A DNA stretch of 42,522 bases from Pirellulaceae bacterium (lineage in GTDB: Bacteria; Planctomycetota; Planctomycetia; Pirellulales; Pirellulaceae), in NCBI GenBank assembly GCA_016784735.1, contig JADHUC010000066.1, positions 1 to 42,522 on the forward strand, written 5' to 3'. The notes below the pieces were generated by a model. The model made no database searches and was not told where the DNA came from. It saw nothing but the letters and a program-made list of their open reading frames with translations. This document shows, piece by piece, positions 23,338-35,600 of this stretch (position 1 is the stretch's first letter; each line of letters opens with the position of its first letter). A program made the translations under genes and the position numbers.

Positions 23338-24816
23338 ATGAGTCACGTGTTCTGCATCAGCACTTCTACAATCATGGGGCTCGCGGTTGCAGTACTCACG
23401 ACAACCGCGTCTGGTGACGTCGCCGCCGCGGAAACAAGCCAACCCAATATCCTCTTCTGTCTGGCAGACAATCATTCCTGGCTGCACGTCGGTGCGATGG
23501 GGAACCGCGCGATCAAGACACCCGCGTTCGATCGCGTGGCGAGAGAAGGTGCCCTGTTCACACACGCGTTTGCCTGTGCCGCGTCGTGCACACCTTCACG
23601 CAGCGGTATCCTGACCGGGCAGGACATCTGGCGATTGGAGCAAGGCGCGAATTTGTTCGGAACACTGCCGGCCAAATTCACGGTATACCCCGACTTACTC
23701 AAAGAGGCAGGCTACCACATCGGTTATGCCGGAAAAGGCTGGGGACCCGGTCGATTCGAGCCGGGCGGCCGAACCCGAAATCCGGCCGGACCAAAGTATG
23801 TAGACTTCAAAAGCTATCTCGATGCAAGGTCACCGGGCAAGCCGTTCTACTTCTGGATGGGAATACTCCGCAGACCACCGGCAGACGTCGACTCGGGCGA
23901 AAAGGACCGCCTCAAGCGCGTGGAAGTCCCGCCGTTCTTGCCGGACAATGATGTCGTCCGGCGTCATTTCGTCGAGTACTTTGCCAAGATCGAAGTCTAC
24001 GATCAGATGGTACAGTCGATACTCGACACGCTCGATGAAACGGGTGAACTCGACAACACGCTGATCGTCTACACCTGCGACAACGGGATGGATTTCCCTC
24101 GCTGCTATCCGAATCTCTACGACACCGGTACGCACGAGTACTTGGCGATCCACTGGGCCAATAAAGTCAAACCCGGTCGCACGGTAGATGATTTCGTCAA
24201 CCTCATCGACCTTGGACCGACATTTCTCGAGGCGGCCGGTGTCGACGTGCCGGCTCCGATGACCGGCCGAAGCCTGTTGCCAATCCTGTTGTCCGATAAG
24301 TCCGGACGAGTGGACCCAAATCGCGACCACGTGATCACAGCCCGCGAGCGTCACGATTGGTGCCGCGAGAACGGCGTTGGCTATCCGTCCCGAGCGATTC
24401 GCACCTACGACTATCTCTACATCCGTAACTACGAACCGGACAGGTGGCCTGCCGGCTCGCCCGTCTTGTCGAACGAGTCCGAGGGCCTCTATAGCGACTG
24501 CGACAGATCAACGACCAAGGACTACATGATGGCCCACCACAGCGATCCGGATGTCCGGCCACTGTACCGGCTCGCCTTCGCGAAGCGCCCTGCCGAAGAA
24601 CTGTACGATCTCAGTCGCGACCCTCACCAGATGAAGAACGTCGCGAGCGATGCGTCCTATCACGTCATCAAGAGCCAACTCGCAAGTCGACTGGAAGAGC
24701 ACTTGAAACTCGGCGGCGACCCCCGCGCCTTGGGACGGAAGGCTCCGTGGGACGCCTATCCGTACTACGGCAGGACGAAACTGACGTTCGATCCCGACGC
24801 TTTCGTGCCACAATGA
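23338..24816 (+). CDS. Secreted S1-family (arylsulfatase-type) sulfatase
   Basis: The 492-residue protein has a signal peptide (about 1-31). CTPSR at 84-88 is the cysteine-type active-site motif, and Cys84 would be converted to formylglycine. The early metal motif reads ADN (43-45) where ADD is usual. The rest of the layout (AGKGWGPGRFEPGGRTRNPA, DNTLIVYTCDNGMDFPR, LIDLGPTFLEAAGV, ELYDLSRDP) matches S1 enzymes related to subfamily 8. Oddities are the usual sulfate- or substrate-side PHRP-type loop, which reads ILRRPP here, and the DxGTR motif, which reads DTGTH. The enzyme should remove sulfate esters from a polysaccharide outside the cytoplasm, but these changes suggest altered specificity or weak activity. 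GAGGAAGG lies before the ATG. Confidence 0.88.
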   Translation: MSHVFCISTSTIMGLAVAVLTTTASGDVAAAETSQPNILFCLADNHSWLHVGAMGNRAIKTPAFDRVAREGALFTHAFACAASCTPSRSGILTGQDIWRLEQGANLFGTLPAKFTVYPDLLKEAGYHIGYAGKGWGPGRFEPGGRTRNPAGPKYVDFKSYLDARSPGKPFYFWMGILRRPPADVDSGEKDRLKRVEVPPFLPDNDVVRRHFVEYFAKIEVYDQMVQSILDTLDETGELDNTLIVYTCDNGMDFPRCYPNLYDTGTHEYLAIHWANKVKPGRTVDDFVNLIDLGPTFLEAAGVDVPAPMTGRSLLPILLSDKSGRVDPNRDHVITARERHDWCRENGVGYPSRAIRTYDYLYIRNYEPDRWPAGSPVLSNESEGLYSDCDRSTTKDYMMAHHSDPDVRPLYRLAFAKRPAEELYDLSRDPHQMKNVASDASYHVIKSQLASRLEEHLKLGGDPRALGRKAPWDAYPYYGRTKLTFDPDAFVPQ

Positions 24817-25051
24817 CACACCGCATCGGCTGATACACGGACCTGCGAATGACTGATTGCCGATGTCTTCGTGCACGGCCTCATCGACTACTTCGGCGAT
24901 CAGAAGCCGATCGTCCTGGCGATCTGCGTCTTCGCAGTCAAGTGATTATTCGTGTACTTCCTTTTTCGACAGAAGATATTCCTCCGTGTCTGAAGCGTGT
25001 TCATATTGCAGAGAGATACGTCGAGAATCGAAGGGTTGCTGACATTGCGAA

Positions 25052-25458
25052 CTATGGCTTTAACTTATCGCCGATGCCGCCGATAAGGAGATCGACGCCC
25101 TTGCCGCCTTTCAGGTCATCCTTGTTGCCATCGTCCGTCAGCCAGCCCAGGTCGACCGGCACCTCATCCTGATCGCTTTCCTTTGCGACTCTCTCCAAGA
25201 ACTCTGGTATGCGCAGTGTCTTCCGCTGCTGGCACCGCTAGTGGTGACTTCATGCTGCGAAACTGCCGGAAACAGGAAGTCTAGGGCGGCCATTCCGATT
25301 GCAACGACGCCTGTTGATACGGTTAACTCAGTTGTGACGATTTGGATGGTGCTACCGAAAGTCGCGGCCGAATAGGTAATGGTGAATGTTCCGGCATACG
25401 CTCGCCGAGGAGCGTCTGTTGCTAGCTGAATCAGAGTCCCCGTTCTTGGAGCCCTGCG
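25052..25458 (-). pseudogene. Frameshifted 3' end of a calcium-binding-repeat (RTX-like) surface-protein gene
   Basis: The last 62 codons before TAG 25054-25052 encode EFLERVAKESDQDEVPVDLG, then WLTDDGNKDDLKGGKGVDLL and IGGIGDKLKP. The DDLKGGKGVDLLIGG part is a calcium-binding GGxGxDxLxGG repeat. Upstream that frame closes at 25240, but another frame is open across the point and reads well (GTFTITYSAATFGSTIQIVT, then VAIGMAALDFLFPAV), ending as TSGASSG near 25225. Joining the two needs one frameshift around 25225. The 5' part is gone, cut off at the divergent barrel-protein gene. The stretch 24817-25051 on its other side shows nothing convincing, only a 30-codon + strand frame (HGLIDYFGDQKPIVLAICVF). 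Confidence 0.6.
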
Positions 25459-26508
25459 ATGATACGCTCACTTTTTATCACTTTGTTGACTGGCTTGGCG
25501 TTCGTTCCTTGGTCGATTGCTGGCGGCCAAGAAGAGGACTTGGGCGCGTCATCTGACGTTGCAGTGGCTTCACATCTCAACGACGTCCAATACGCGTCGC
25601 ATGAGATGTCGTCGGTGCCATCGCTCGACTGCGAATTCGTCTGCCCGGGCTGGTCCGGATCGTTCGACTATCTCTATTTGCGGCCACGGAGTCGTGGGCT
25701 GGACTTCGCAATACCGACGGACGGCGCCGCGCAGGCCGTTGGTGCGGGCGCAGTGCAGAATGTCGAATTTGACTACGATACCGGGTTCCGTGCGGGGTTA
25801 GCGTACATCATGCCCTCCGGTTGGGAGGCCGGTTTTCGCTACACCCACTTCGAGACAGTCGAGCGAGCGACTGCAACGGCGCCCGGCGGCGGCAACCTGT
25901 GGGCCACACGGAGCCATCCTGCGTTCAACGAAGAAGCAACCAGCGCCATTGCCTCCGCGGATTTCGAGTATCAAGTTTTCGATCTGGAGTTCGGACGGTG
26001 GATCGAGATGAACGATTTCACGACATTCCGACTGTTTGGCGGGCTGAGGTGGCTCAATACCAACCAGCAGCTTCTGATCAACTATGACGGTGACGATTTC
26101 AGCAATGGCATCGTGCGCCAAAACAAGAAAGATACAGGCTTTGGAGTCCGCGTCGGTGGAGAAGGGCGATGGTCGCTGCTGGGCGGGTGGAGCCTGTTCG
26201 CCCAGGGAGCCGGTACTCTCTGCTATTCTGATTCAGACCTGCGGTTGTTCGAAACAAACAACTCGGGGGCGAACCTCATCGTCAACGTGACGGACAGCTT
26301 CAGTGAACCGATCTCAAATATCGAGGCAGCTTTTGGCGCCTCCTGGACGTGCGATGCTTGGGATATCGCTTGCGGTTATGAGCTCACCAATTGGTTCAAT
26401 CTGGGCAGCCGGGTAACCTTCGACGACATCCATGAAGGAGCCTACGATCCCACCTCCTACGACATCCTGTTGGACGGCTTGTTCTTCAGAGTGACCTACG
26501 TTCACTGA
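25459..26508 (+). CDS. Outer-membrane beta-barrel protein (Lpg1974 / Legionella major OMP type)
   Basis: The 349-residue protein has a signal peptide (about 1-21, MIRSLFITLLTGLAFVPWSI). A short acidic linker is followed by a barrel-like series of alternating strands: GSFDYLYLRPRSRGLDFAI, GFRAGLAYIMPSGWEAGFRY, VFDLEFGRWI, FRLFGGLRWL, ISNIEAAFGASWTCDAWDIA, LDGLFFRVTYVH. The aromatic-terminated strand pairs and the GWEAGFRYTHF phrase are typical of the Lpg1974-like family, which is abundant in planctomycetes. Aspartate-rich loops are present. It is probably a pore or surface protein; ligand unknown. GGAG lies eight bases before the ATG. It ends 114 bases before the convergent end of the giant gene. 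Confidence 0.75.
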   Translation: MIRSLFITLLTGLAFVPWSIAGGQEEDLGASSDVAVASHLNDVQYASHEMSSVPSLDCEFVCPGWSGSFDYLYLRPRSRGLDFAIPTDGAAQAVGAGAVQNVEFDYDTGFRAGLAYIMPSGWEAGFRYTHFETVERATATAPGGGNLWATRSHPAFNEEATSAIASADFEYQVFDLEFGRWIEMNDFTTFRLFGGLRWLNTNQQLLINYDGDDFSNGIVRQNKKDTGFGVRVGGEGRWSLLGGWSLFAQGAGTLCYSDSDLRLFETNNSGANLIVNVTDSFSEPISNIEAAFGASWTCDAWDIACGYELTNWFNLGSRVTFDDIHEGAYDPTSYDILLDGLFFRVTYVH

Positions 26509-26581
26509 TCGAGAAACCAACGGGAGCATTGCCCCCGCGGCGAGCAGGAACGGCAACACGGTGTCCTTCAGTTCGTCTTCT

Positions 26582-26641
26582 GTGGCGACAGGTGTTCGGG
26601 CGCCACCAGAATGACCCGCCGGCTAGCCCATCAGCCGGCGG
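26582..26641. terminator. Two stem-loops between convergent genes, one across the giant gene's stop codon
   Basis: CCGCCGGCT (26616-26624) pairs perfectly with AGCCGGCGG (26633-26641) around an eight-base loop; the TAG stop of the giant gene (26623-26625) is inside this hairpin. A second stem, GTGGCG (26582-26587) with CGCCAC (26601-26606), follows it. Neither has a T-run, but both lie where the transcripts of the giant gene and the barrel gene meet, so a bidirectional end signal is plausible. Confidence 0.5.
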
Positions 26642-29600
26642 AAGATGACGTCCTCGGCGGTCTCATCGTGCGGCGTCGCTGCGACGTCAACGGCCATGTC
26701 CGCGAGAATGCCATCGAGATCCAGCGAATCCCATAGGCTACCGTCGCCAAAACGATCCGTGTCATCGTACTGATCATCGGGTCCGTCGGCTTCGACTCGT
26801 GCTGCTGCCTGCTGGGAGGCTTGACGTTGTGTATCAATCGGGGAAGCGGGGACGGTCGGATCGGTAGTCAGATCCGCTTGGTAGCGGAAGCCAATTGACG
26901 AGGACATCGTGATGTCTTGAGGCACTATCACATCGGCTGATGGATCCGTTTGAGTCGCACGTGCCAAGTTACCACGGATGCCCTCGCCCTCACCCGTCAG
27001 AACGCCACGGTTCAGGGAGTTTATCACCGCCAAGACGTCCAGCGGCGTCACTGTGTTGTCACCGCTGACGTCGGTGTAGATGCCCGTCAGGTTGTTGTCG
27101 TCCGGCACCTCGCGTGTGCCGTTCTGGTTAAGATCATTGATTACGATCAAGGCGTCGATTGGCGTGACCAACTGGTCTGCATTTACGTCGTGAGGGTTGG
27201 CCGCGTTCTGCCACGGCGACGGCTTGTAGTCGTCCACTGCCTCGGCTTCGGCGCCAACAACATAATTTGGCGCGTTCACCCGGAGCCCGGTCGGGACATT
27301 GGCCGCGACCCATGCGCGGAAGAACAAATCTTTCAACCTCTTGAGGTTCTCGAGTTTTGGTTCCGTGCGGCCAACTTGGCGCACATCATCGTTGCCGGTA
27401 CCGCCGTCCACCGTATCGACACTGCCTCCGCCGCCATGAACCAGATCGTTTCCGTCGTCGCCGTTCATCCTGTCGTCGCCGTCCTGGCCATAAAGTGCGT
27501 CGTTGTTCGGGCCTCCGGAAATCACGTCGTCGCTGATGTCCGAGATGTTGTTATCGATCGTGTAGAGCCCGTCCAACTCGTAGTTTTGCCGCAGCAATCC
27601 CTTGATTTTCATCTTGGGATTCACGGCAACAAGACGTGTGTTGGGGCTGTCGCCCAGCATGGTCGTGAACAACGTGATTCCGTCACCCAGGATCATGTCA
27701 TCGCCGCCCTCGCCGCGGAGTTGATCGTTTCCGAAGTGGATTGCCACTTCTTTGGCCTGGCCGCCCCGATGGCCGAATACTACATGGGGATATTCCTTGA
27801 GGACTTCGTCAAAATCGAGTTCGTGTTGGCCGATAGTGATGAACTTGTCCAAATCGCCGGTCAGGTCACTCAGCCAGTTGTTGGCAGCGACGGCGCCGGC
27901 TGCATCGGGGGTCTTCTCCAGCATCGGTATCACAAAGAGAGCGAAGTCGCCCATGACCAGATCATCGCCCGTGCCGCCGGTTATGCTGTCGTTGCCCATG
28001 AACAGTTCGTAATCGACATCCCACGGCAACACGTCTTTCTGGGCTGCAGTCAGTTGTCGCTGACTAAGGTTGTGGTGGGCCGTTTGATGCTGCGCGAGCG
28101 CGTCGGTACGTTGCGTATTATCCGCGGTCAGTGACTGTTTTGCCGCGTCCCAAGTCGCTCCGGCGAATGCCGAGTTCTGCTCGATGTCTTCAAACTGCTT
28201 CCCGTTTAGAGTCGCCTTGACGGTGATTCCCTGGTCGCCAGCGATCACGTTGTCGCCACTCTGATCGGTGATCGTATCGTTGCCGATGTAAACGTCGTGG
28301 TAGTCCGGATCGCGTCGCACGGGCGACTGGCCCTGGGCGGCTGCGAGCTGGCCGGCCAGGACTTGGTAATGCGCCTCGAAAACGACGAACTCGAAGTCGT
28401 TCGCCAGGTGTTGGATATCGCGCAGCAATCCATGCACGTCTCTGGCCGAGTCCACGAATTCAGCTTCTTGCACGGGGAGCCCCAGCACAAAATCTTCGAT
28501 CAAGAGCATTTCGTCGCCGAAGATCGAGTCTTGACCGGCGCCGCCTTCGATCGTGTCCTCGCCGATGTGGATGTCGTGCGCCCGATTGACCGTCGTCGTC
28601 TGGCGTTCGTAATGATCGTAGTCCAGCGCGAGCCGTCGCATGCCGTTCGACAACACATCGAGGGTGGTCCGCGTCTGCTCGAACACCTTGTCGATCACCT
28701 CCAAACCACTGATGATGGGCGTGTAGATCGTGGCGTTGTCGCCTGCGATTCGATCTGCGCCGTCGCCACCGTCAATCGTGTCGGCACCCGGTAGCACGTC
28801 GACATGATGCACCAGGTCCGGTACGATCGAGGCGAATACACGCAGGAAAGATCCATCGTTCCGTTCGAGCCTGTCATTCAGCGGAAATTCGAGGAAGTCG
28901 CGAACAGGGCTGGGAATGATCTCGCGCTCCAACTTGTGGAAAAGGAATGGCGAGTTGAGGTCCATCTCTTCCGGCCCGCGCGTCAATTGCGGAATGACGA
29001 CGATTCCGCCCTGAGGCAGGGTGATGGGCACGTTGTTTTGCACTCCGATCAATCGAATGCCGCTGAAGATATGCGGCTTTTCGGTCGGGAATGCGGTCGT
29101 ATTCGTCGCTCCGTCGCCGAAGATCAGGTCGTTCGCCCCGCCGCCGCGAAGCGTGTCATTGCCGCGCTGACCGAACATCACATCTTCCTGGTCGCCGCCC
29201 TCCAGGATATCGTTGTTGGACGGCGTGACATCAATCAGCAAAAGCTGCGAATCCCAGGCGCCATTGTCCTGGTTCAAAAGCTTCGACCCGTCGGCCTTGT
29301 ACCCGCCGGCCAGGACCAGCAGATCCGTCGTCATCAGCTTCTTGGCTAAATCCGGATCCGGATTGCGAAGCGGCGTGGTGTCGATGTCGATGGAACCGAC
29401 GATGTTGGCCGTCTCCTCCAATACGACGTCGCGGTGCCACGATCCGTTGGGGTTAAGGCGCGGTTTTCCGTCCGGGGCGAAATCGCGATGAATGGATCCG
29501 ACGTCGCCGAGCATAAAGTCGTACCCTTTGCCACCGCGGATGGTATCGTTACCGAGGAAGCCGATCAGTTCGTCATCGCCGCCATTGCCTTCCAAAATGT

Positions 29601-32600
29601 CGTCCCCGCGCTGGCCGAACAGGAGGTCCGCGCCCAGGTCGCCGAAGATCGTGTCGTTGCCGCTGATGAAATCGATATCGTCAAACCGTTCCACTTTGCG
29701 AATCACGTCCGCGAAAGGCGCAGGATAACGGAGCCAGGTCCAGGCCAGGTGATCGAGCACGGTGCGGAGAATGACACCGTTGTCGCCCAGGATCACGTCG
29801 GCTTGGTCACCCGTTGTATCTTCGGCTTCGTCACCGCCGTCGATGGTGTCATTGCCGTCGTCTCCAAACAGCACGTTATGGCCACCCGTGATGTCGTCTT
29901 CGTCCGCGCCGCCAAACAAGTGGTCGTCACCTTGTTGGCCGAGGATGAAATCATCGCCCTGGTCGCCATGGATGGTATCGGATCCGCCGCCATCCGCATC
30001 GCGGGTGAAGATGGACACGAAGTTTTGGTTGTAGGGCAGGGACAGGTCGTAACGTCCGTGATCCCCGAGCAGAATATCGTGATTGCCGCCGCCGTGAATG
30101 TCGTCAGCGGCGGTGCCGCCAAACACCACGTCCTTGCCGTCGCCGCCGCGAATAACATCGGCTCCGCCAGCGAGCCGGTCGATGCTCTCCACCACGTCCA
30201 GGGTCAGGGGGTCGCCATCGTTCACTCGGTAATCGACCCGACCGTTGTCCCCGAGCAGGATATCGTCGTCTGCCCCGCCGTCGATCTCGTCCTCGTCGAT
30301 GCCACCGATCACCACGTCACGACCGCCGCCGGTCGTGATTTGATCTTTACCGCCAATCAATGGATCGGTGCTGAAGATCACCAGATGCACGCCGCTGGTT
30401 GTGAACTCGGCCTGGCCGTTGTCACCGATCACGACGTCGTCGGCCGCATCTCCGCTCGCGTCGCTGCCGGCATCAATCGAGTCATCGGCCGCGCCGCCGA
30501 ACACGATATCGGGTCCGTTGCCGGAAACGATCGTGTCGTTGCCGCCAATTCCCGGAACGGTCGTGTGAATCAAGATCAGGACACCGGTCGGGGTGAAGAA
30601 GGCCCGGCCGTTATCGCCCAGGATCACGTCCCGGCCATCATCGTCACCGCCGTCGATATTATCCGCCCCGCTGCCGCCCAACACCACGTCGGAGCCGTTG
30701 GCCGCAAAGATCAAATCGTCACTGCCGTCTTCCGGATCGGTGGTTTCGATCCGACGCAGCAGGCTGCTGCCGCCGGCGTTGTCGAATTCGGCGAAGCCGT
30801 TGTCGCCCACGATCACGTCCGCCCCGTTGTCGATGCCCACCTTGTTGCCGGCGCGGTCGGTGTTGATAAAGTCCATGCCGAAGCCAGCGAAGATCACGTC
30901 GTCACCATCACCGGCCAGGATCTCGTCATCACCGCCCGTGCCTGGAACCGTGGTGCGGACGTCGATGAGCACGCCAGCGGCATCGAACAATGCACTGCCG
31001 TTGTCGCCCAGGATCACGTCCCGGCCATCATCGTCACCGCCGTCGATATCGTCCGACCCGCTGCCGCCCAACACCACGTCGGAGCCGTTGGCCGCAAAGA
31101 TCAGATCGTCACTGCCGTCTTCCGGATCGGTGGTTTCGATCCGACGCAGCAGGCTGTTGCCGCCGGCGTTGTCGAATTCGGCGAAGCCGTTGTCGCCGAC
31201 GATCACGTCCGCCCCGTTGTCGCTGCCCACCTTGTTGCCAGCCCGATCGGTGTTAACAAAGTCCATCCCAAAGCCACCGAAGATCACGTCGTCACCGTCA
31301 CCGGCCAAGATCTCGTCGTCGCCGCCCGTGCCCGGAACCGTAGTGCGGATGTCGATGAGCACGCCAGTCGCGTCGAACAATGCACTGCCTTTATCGCCCA
31401 CCACGACGTCCGCAAAATCCCCGAATCCCGCGTCGATCACGTCCCCACCATCGCCGCCAAACACCACATCACTGCCTTCCGCGGCGAAGATGAAGTCGCC
31501 GGCGCCGAAACCTAGAGTGTCGGTCTGGATGCGGCTCAGCACGCGTTTTCCGGTGCTGTCCAGCACAAAGGCCGCAGACCCGTTGTCGCCGAGAATCACA
31601 TCGTCGCCCGTGTCGTTGAACAACTTCTGCATGTTCAGATCGATGTCGATGTAGTCCGTGTTGGCGCCGCCGAACACGACATCGTCGCCGCCACCGGCGC
31701 GAATCTGATCGCTGCCGCCCGAAGCGAACTCGGTAGTCCGTGCGAAGACCTGCCCGATGTCAAAGTCGGTCGCGTCCAACTGCACGTTATCGATGAACCA
31801 ATCATCGAACGCAAAGAACGGATAGGCCGTGCCCGTATTGGTAAAGCGGAACTTGAAATTGTCGTGCAGCGCGTCGCCGGGCAGGTTGACTCTGACGTTG
31901 GCGAACGTGGTCATGTCCACGCCGCTGCCAAAGTGCCGCTGCAGTTCCTGCCACGTGCCGGTGCTGTCCAGGTACGTGAGCACCAGGTCGTCGCCGAACT
32001 CCGGCGAGTTGCCGGCGCCCGTGCGTTGGAATTCATAGCTGAGAATGGCGTTCGACTTGCCGCCCAGCGTGATGGGAGCCGACTCCAAGTGGTCGCTGCC
32101 ATCCGGCTGACCATTGAGACGCGCGGCATTCGGCGCGGTGGGCGGATTCAGTACGACCAGGGTATCGATATCGGCGTCGGTGACTGCCCACTTCGCAGGA
32201 TCAAATGCTCCTGTCGGGAAAGTGTCGACAAACAGCGTCTCCGTGGGGCCATAGAACCGACTCGAGTCGCCAGAAACCGCCACGGTCGGGTCCTCACCCG
32301 CTGTGACATGGTCCACTCGCCCGCCGTCGCCGATCACGATGTCGTTCTCGACCCGCGCGGATCCAGCAATGATCACGTCACCGCCGGCGCCGCCGAAGAC
32401 TAGGTCGGCGCCGTCGCCCGTGTCGATGTGGTCATCGTGATTGTCGCCGTCGTTGGCGGCGGCCGTGGTGCCCACCGTGATCAACAGGTTGGCCGCGCGG
32501 ACAACGCCGTCCGTTTGGTCTTCGGGGACAGTCGAAATGCGGTACTTGCTGATGTTGCTGGCGTTTGTCCCGGGCAGCTCGATCGACTCGTCAAAGCCAT

Positions 32601-35600
32601 CGGCCAGAGTCAATGTGGCATCGGTGTTGTCGGTGATCAATAGCGGCTTTTGTAAGAAGCCTTCGCCGTCGTTGACGTCCACGAACAGGCCGATCAAACC
32701 GATGTCGTCCGTGCCGTCCTCGGCAAAGCTATCGGGCGCCGTGAAGCGAGAGGCGTTGTCCCGCAAGGTGTTCAGCGACGAGGACGTGACCGCCGTGGTG
32801 ACGGTGCCCTCGATTGGCGCCGGGGCGTCGCCCAGCCGCGTGACAATCGCACCCTGCTCGTTGAAGATGTCCACTCGTCCCCGGTCACCGAACACGATGT
32901 CGTCGGCCGTGCCCGTGGTGATATGATCGCTGCCCAGGCCGCCGAAGGCGATGATCGGCAGCGTCGACGCGGACGCGTCAATGATGTCGTTGCCACTCTG
33001 CGTGTTGACCGCAAAGGCGCCGTCGCGGTTGTGAGTAATCACAAAATCTTGTCCGACGGGCAGTGGCAGCTCCAAGGGCCGGCTGATCGTCAGCACATTT
33101 CCAACGTTGGTGACGATGTCACGAGTAGCAATCACTTTCGGAGGCACGGAATTGTCGAAGATCTTGATCTGTTGTCCAGCCAACGAGCCGTTCGCGGGCG
33201 CGGCGCCGTCGATGGTGACGGTGTTCTTGAAGACCAGCGGACCTTTACTGATTTCTGAATTGACATTCTCGGCCGCCAAGATCGCGCCCGTTCGCATGGC
33301 GACGTCGTCGTCTTGCAGCGACACCAGGACGCGGTCGCCGTTGACCACTCGATATTCGGTCCCCGCTGTGAGAGCTGGGGAAAACGGATTGTTCGGGTTG
33401 ATGTTCACGCTGGCGCCGAAGTTGGAGATGATTCTCCGCGTCTGCCCGTCCACTTCCAGCCAACGCCCCGCCAGTTCGCCGTCAGCGAATGTGCCTTGCA
33501 AGGTCGCCGAGGTCGCGCCGACGCCGACCAAATTGCCCGTCAGAATGTCGTTGGATTCGTCGCCTGTGTTGACGAACGTCCATGTCTGATACGTCGACTC
33601 GTCGTCCGTCGTGTCCGGATCGTCGGCCCGAGTGTGCGTGCTGAGCACGGTCAGGGTGTTGTTGCCCCCACCGAGATCAATATCGACGATTTCCAGGTCG
33701 TTGTAGTTGATCCCGCCTGGCAGCTCTTGATCGCCAATCACCAGGTCGGGCCCCATGCCAAGGCCAGACAGCCGGTTGTGCGTCAGCACACCACTATTGT
33801 CGGCCGGGCTGTCCCCGTCGTGCACAAACAACACGTCGATTTGCGTCAGCTCGTCAACGAACAGGTTGGGGCTTTCGGCAGTGACCGCGAAGCCCTTGAT
33901 TTCCGACTCGGTCTCACCCGTCTCGAGCTTGAACGGTTCATTCACGGTCAGCCGAGTGCTGGACTTGGCGACGCCGGACATCGTGTAAGCGCCGTGTGCC
34001 GTTCCGTTCTCGTCCACGAGGATGAGTTGATTCGGCTGACCAGCGACCGGCATCACGTCAAACGAGCGGCCATTCAGCTCCGTCATTCCCTCGACATTGT
34101 CGATGAAAATCCGCGAGTCGACTTGGTAGTTGTGCGCCATGTCGAACGTCACGACGACCGGATTGGCCTGCGTCGCCGCGGTGATGTTCAAATCCGAATT
34201 GACTTTCGAGATTGTCGCCGATGCAACGTTCGTGAACGCCCCATGTCCCGTGCCATTCTCACCAACCAGTTGCACTTGTGTGGCGCTGACAACGTTGACT
34301 GTGAAAGTACGGTCGTTGAGCTGCACCATACCGCTGACATCGGACACGAAGATTTTTTCATCGTTCTGCAACTGATGAGGCACATCGAATGTCAGCACGA
34401 CTGGAATGGCCTGAGTCGCCGCGGTGATCGTCAGGGTGCGAGTCGTTTCCACAGATCCCCTGACGCTTTGAATCTGGCGGAACTGGGAAATCGCGGAGTG
34501 CGTCAAGTTTTCGGGCGGGTCGACGTCCGTGACTTCCACGGATTGGCCGACGAGATCCGCGACGGTGCTCAGTTTTTCGAACGGCGGCGCGCCGATAATC
34601 TTGGCCAGATCCGCGGTCAGCACATCGATCTCCGTGCCGTCGACCGCCACGACCTCGCCGATGCTGGGCTTGACGTTGGTCTCGCCTACCAGCAACACCG
34701 GGTCGCCCAAGTTCAACGAGCCCTGGCCCCCGCCGCCCTCGATAAACACGGGGCCCAAGATGCCGCTCAGCACGTCCGGACTCGGCGCGAAGACCTTGGT
34801 GTCTCCACCGTCGACCAGGCTGTCGTCGATGGCCTCAACTGCAACCACGATCGGATCACTCCAGTTGCTAGGGCTGAACGTGGCTTCCAAGTTGCCGTTG
34901 GCCAGTTGTTGAACGCGCGGATCCGAACTGTCGATCGCAACCTGCTTGTTGGTGTTCTCCGCGATGCCGCCCGTTCGTGACGTCTTGGTGATTTCCGGGG
35001 TCAGCGTGACCGTCACGTCACTTGTGGGAGCGCCGGTGAGCACCACCTCGTATGAGTCCTTGGGATTGAATGCCTGATCGAAGACGAGGAACAGCTTGAG
35101 GGACGTCGCGGGACCAAGATTGTCGACTTCGGTGGAGGGAGTCGCGGTGATGGAAATCGTTCCGTCAGCAGCCAAGCCGGAGAGTTCGGCAAAGCTCAGG
35201 CCGATGCTTCCAAACACCTGCTGATTTTCCAATCCGCCCGTTTCGAACAGCCTCTGATCGACCTTGACGTCTTCAAAATCGAACTCGATGAACTCCGCCG
35301 GATCGTCCAGATCCGCATCGGCAAACACATACAATACGCCGTCGCCAATCGGGCCCGCGCCGGAAACGTCAAATTTGAACTCAAGCATGTTGGGCGAGAA
35401 GACATCGCCTCGCGTCTGGAAATCAAAGATCGTCGGCGGATCGACTTGAAACTGGTTGTTAATCGTCAGCGAATTCGGTCCGAAGTTGTTCACTTCGCTC
35501 GACGGCTTCGCCAAGATCGTCAACGTTGTGCTGTTGGCGGCCCGAGCTTCATTCAGCACACTGACCGGCACATCCACGACCTGTTGAACGCTGGCCCTCA

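Noticed and set aside
26950..28134. 394-codon + strand frame
   Set aside because: Antisense of the giant gene's C-terminal part, which includes a clear dockerin.
30611..31390. CRISPR-like array
   Set aside because: The repeats are long, contiguous, in frame and protein-coding, with no spacers.
29434..31515. 693-codon + strand frame rich in Val/Ala/Asp
   Set aside because: It is the antisense of GGxGxD repeats; its apparent repeats mirror the RTX units of the giant gene.
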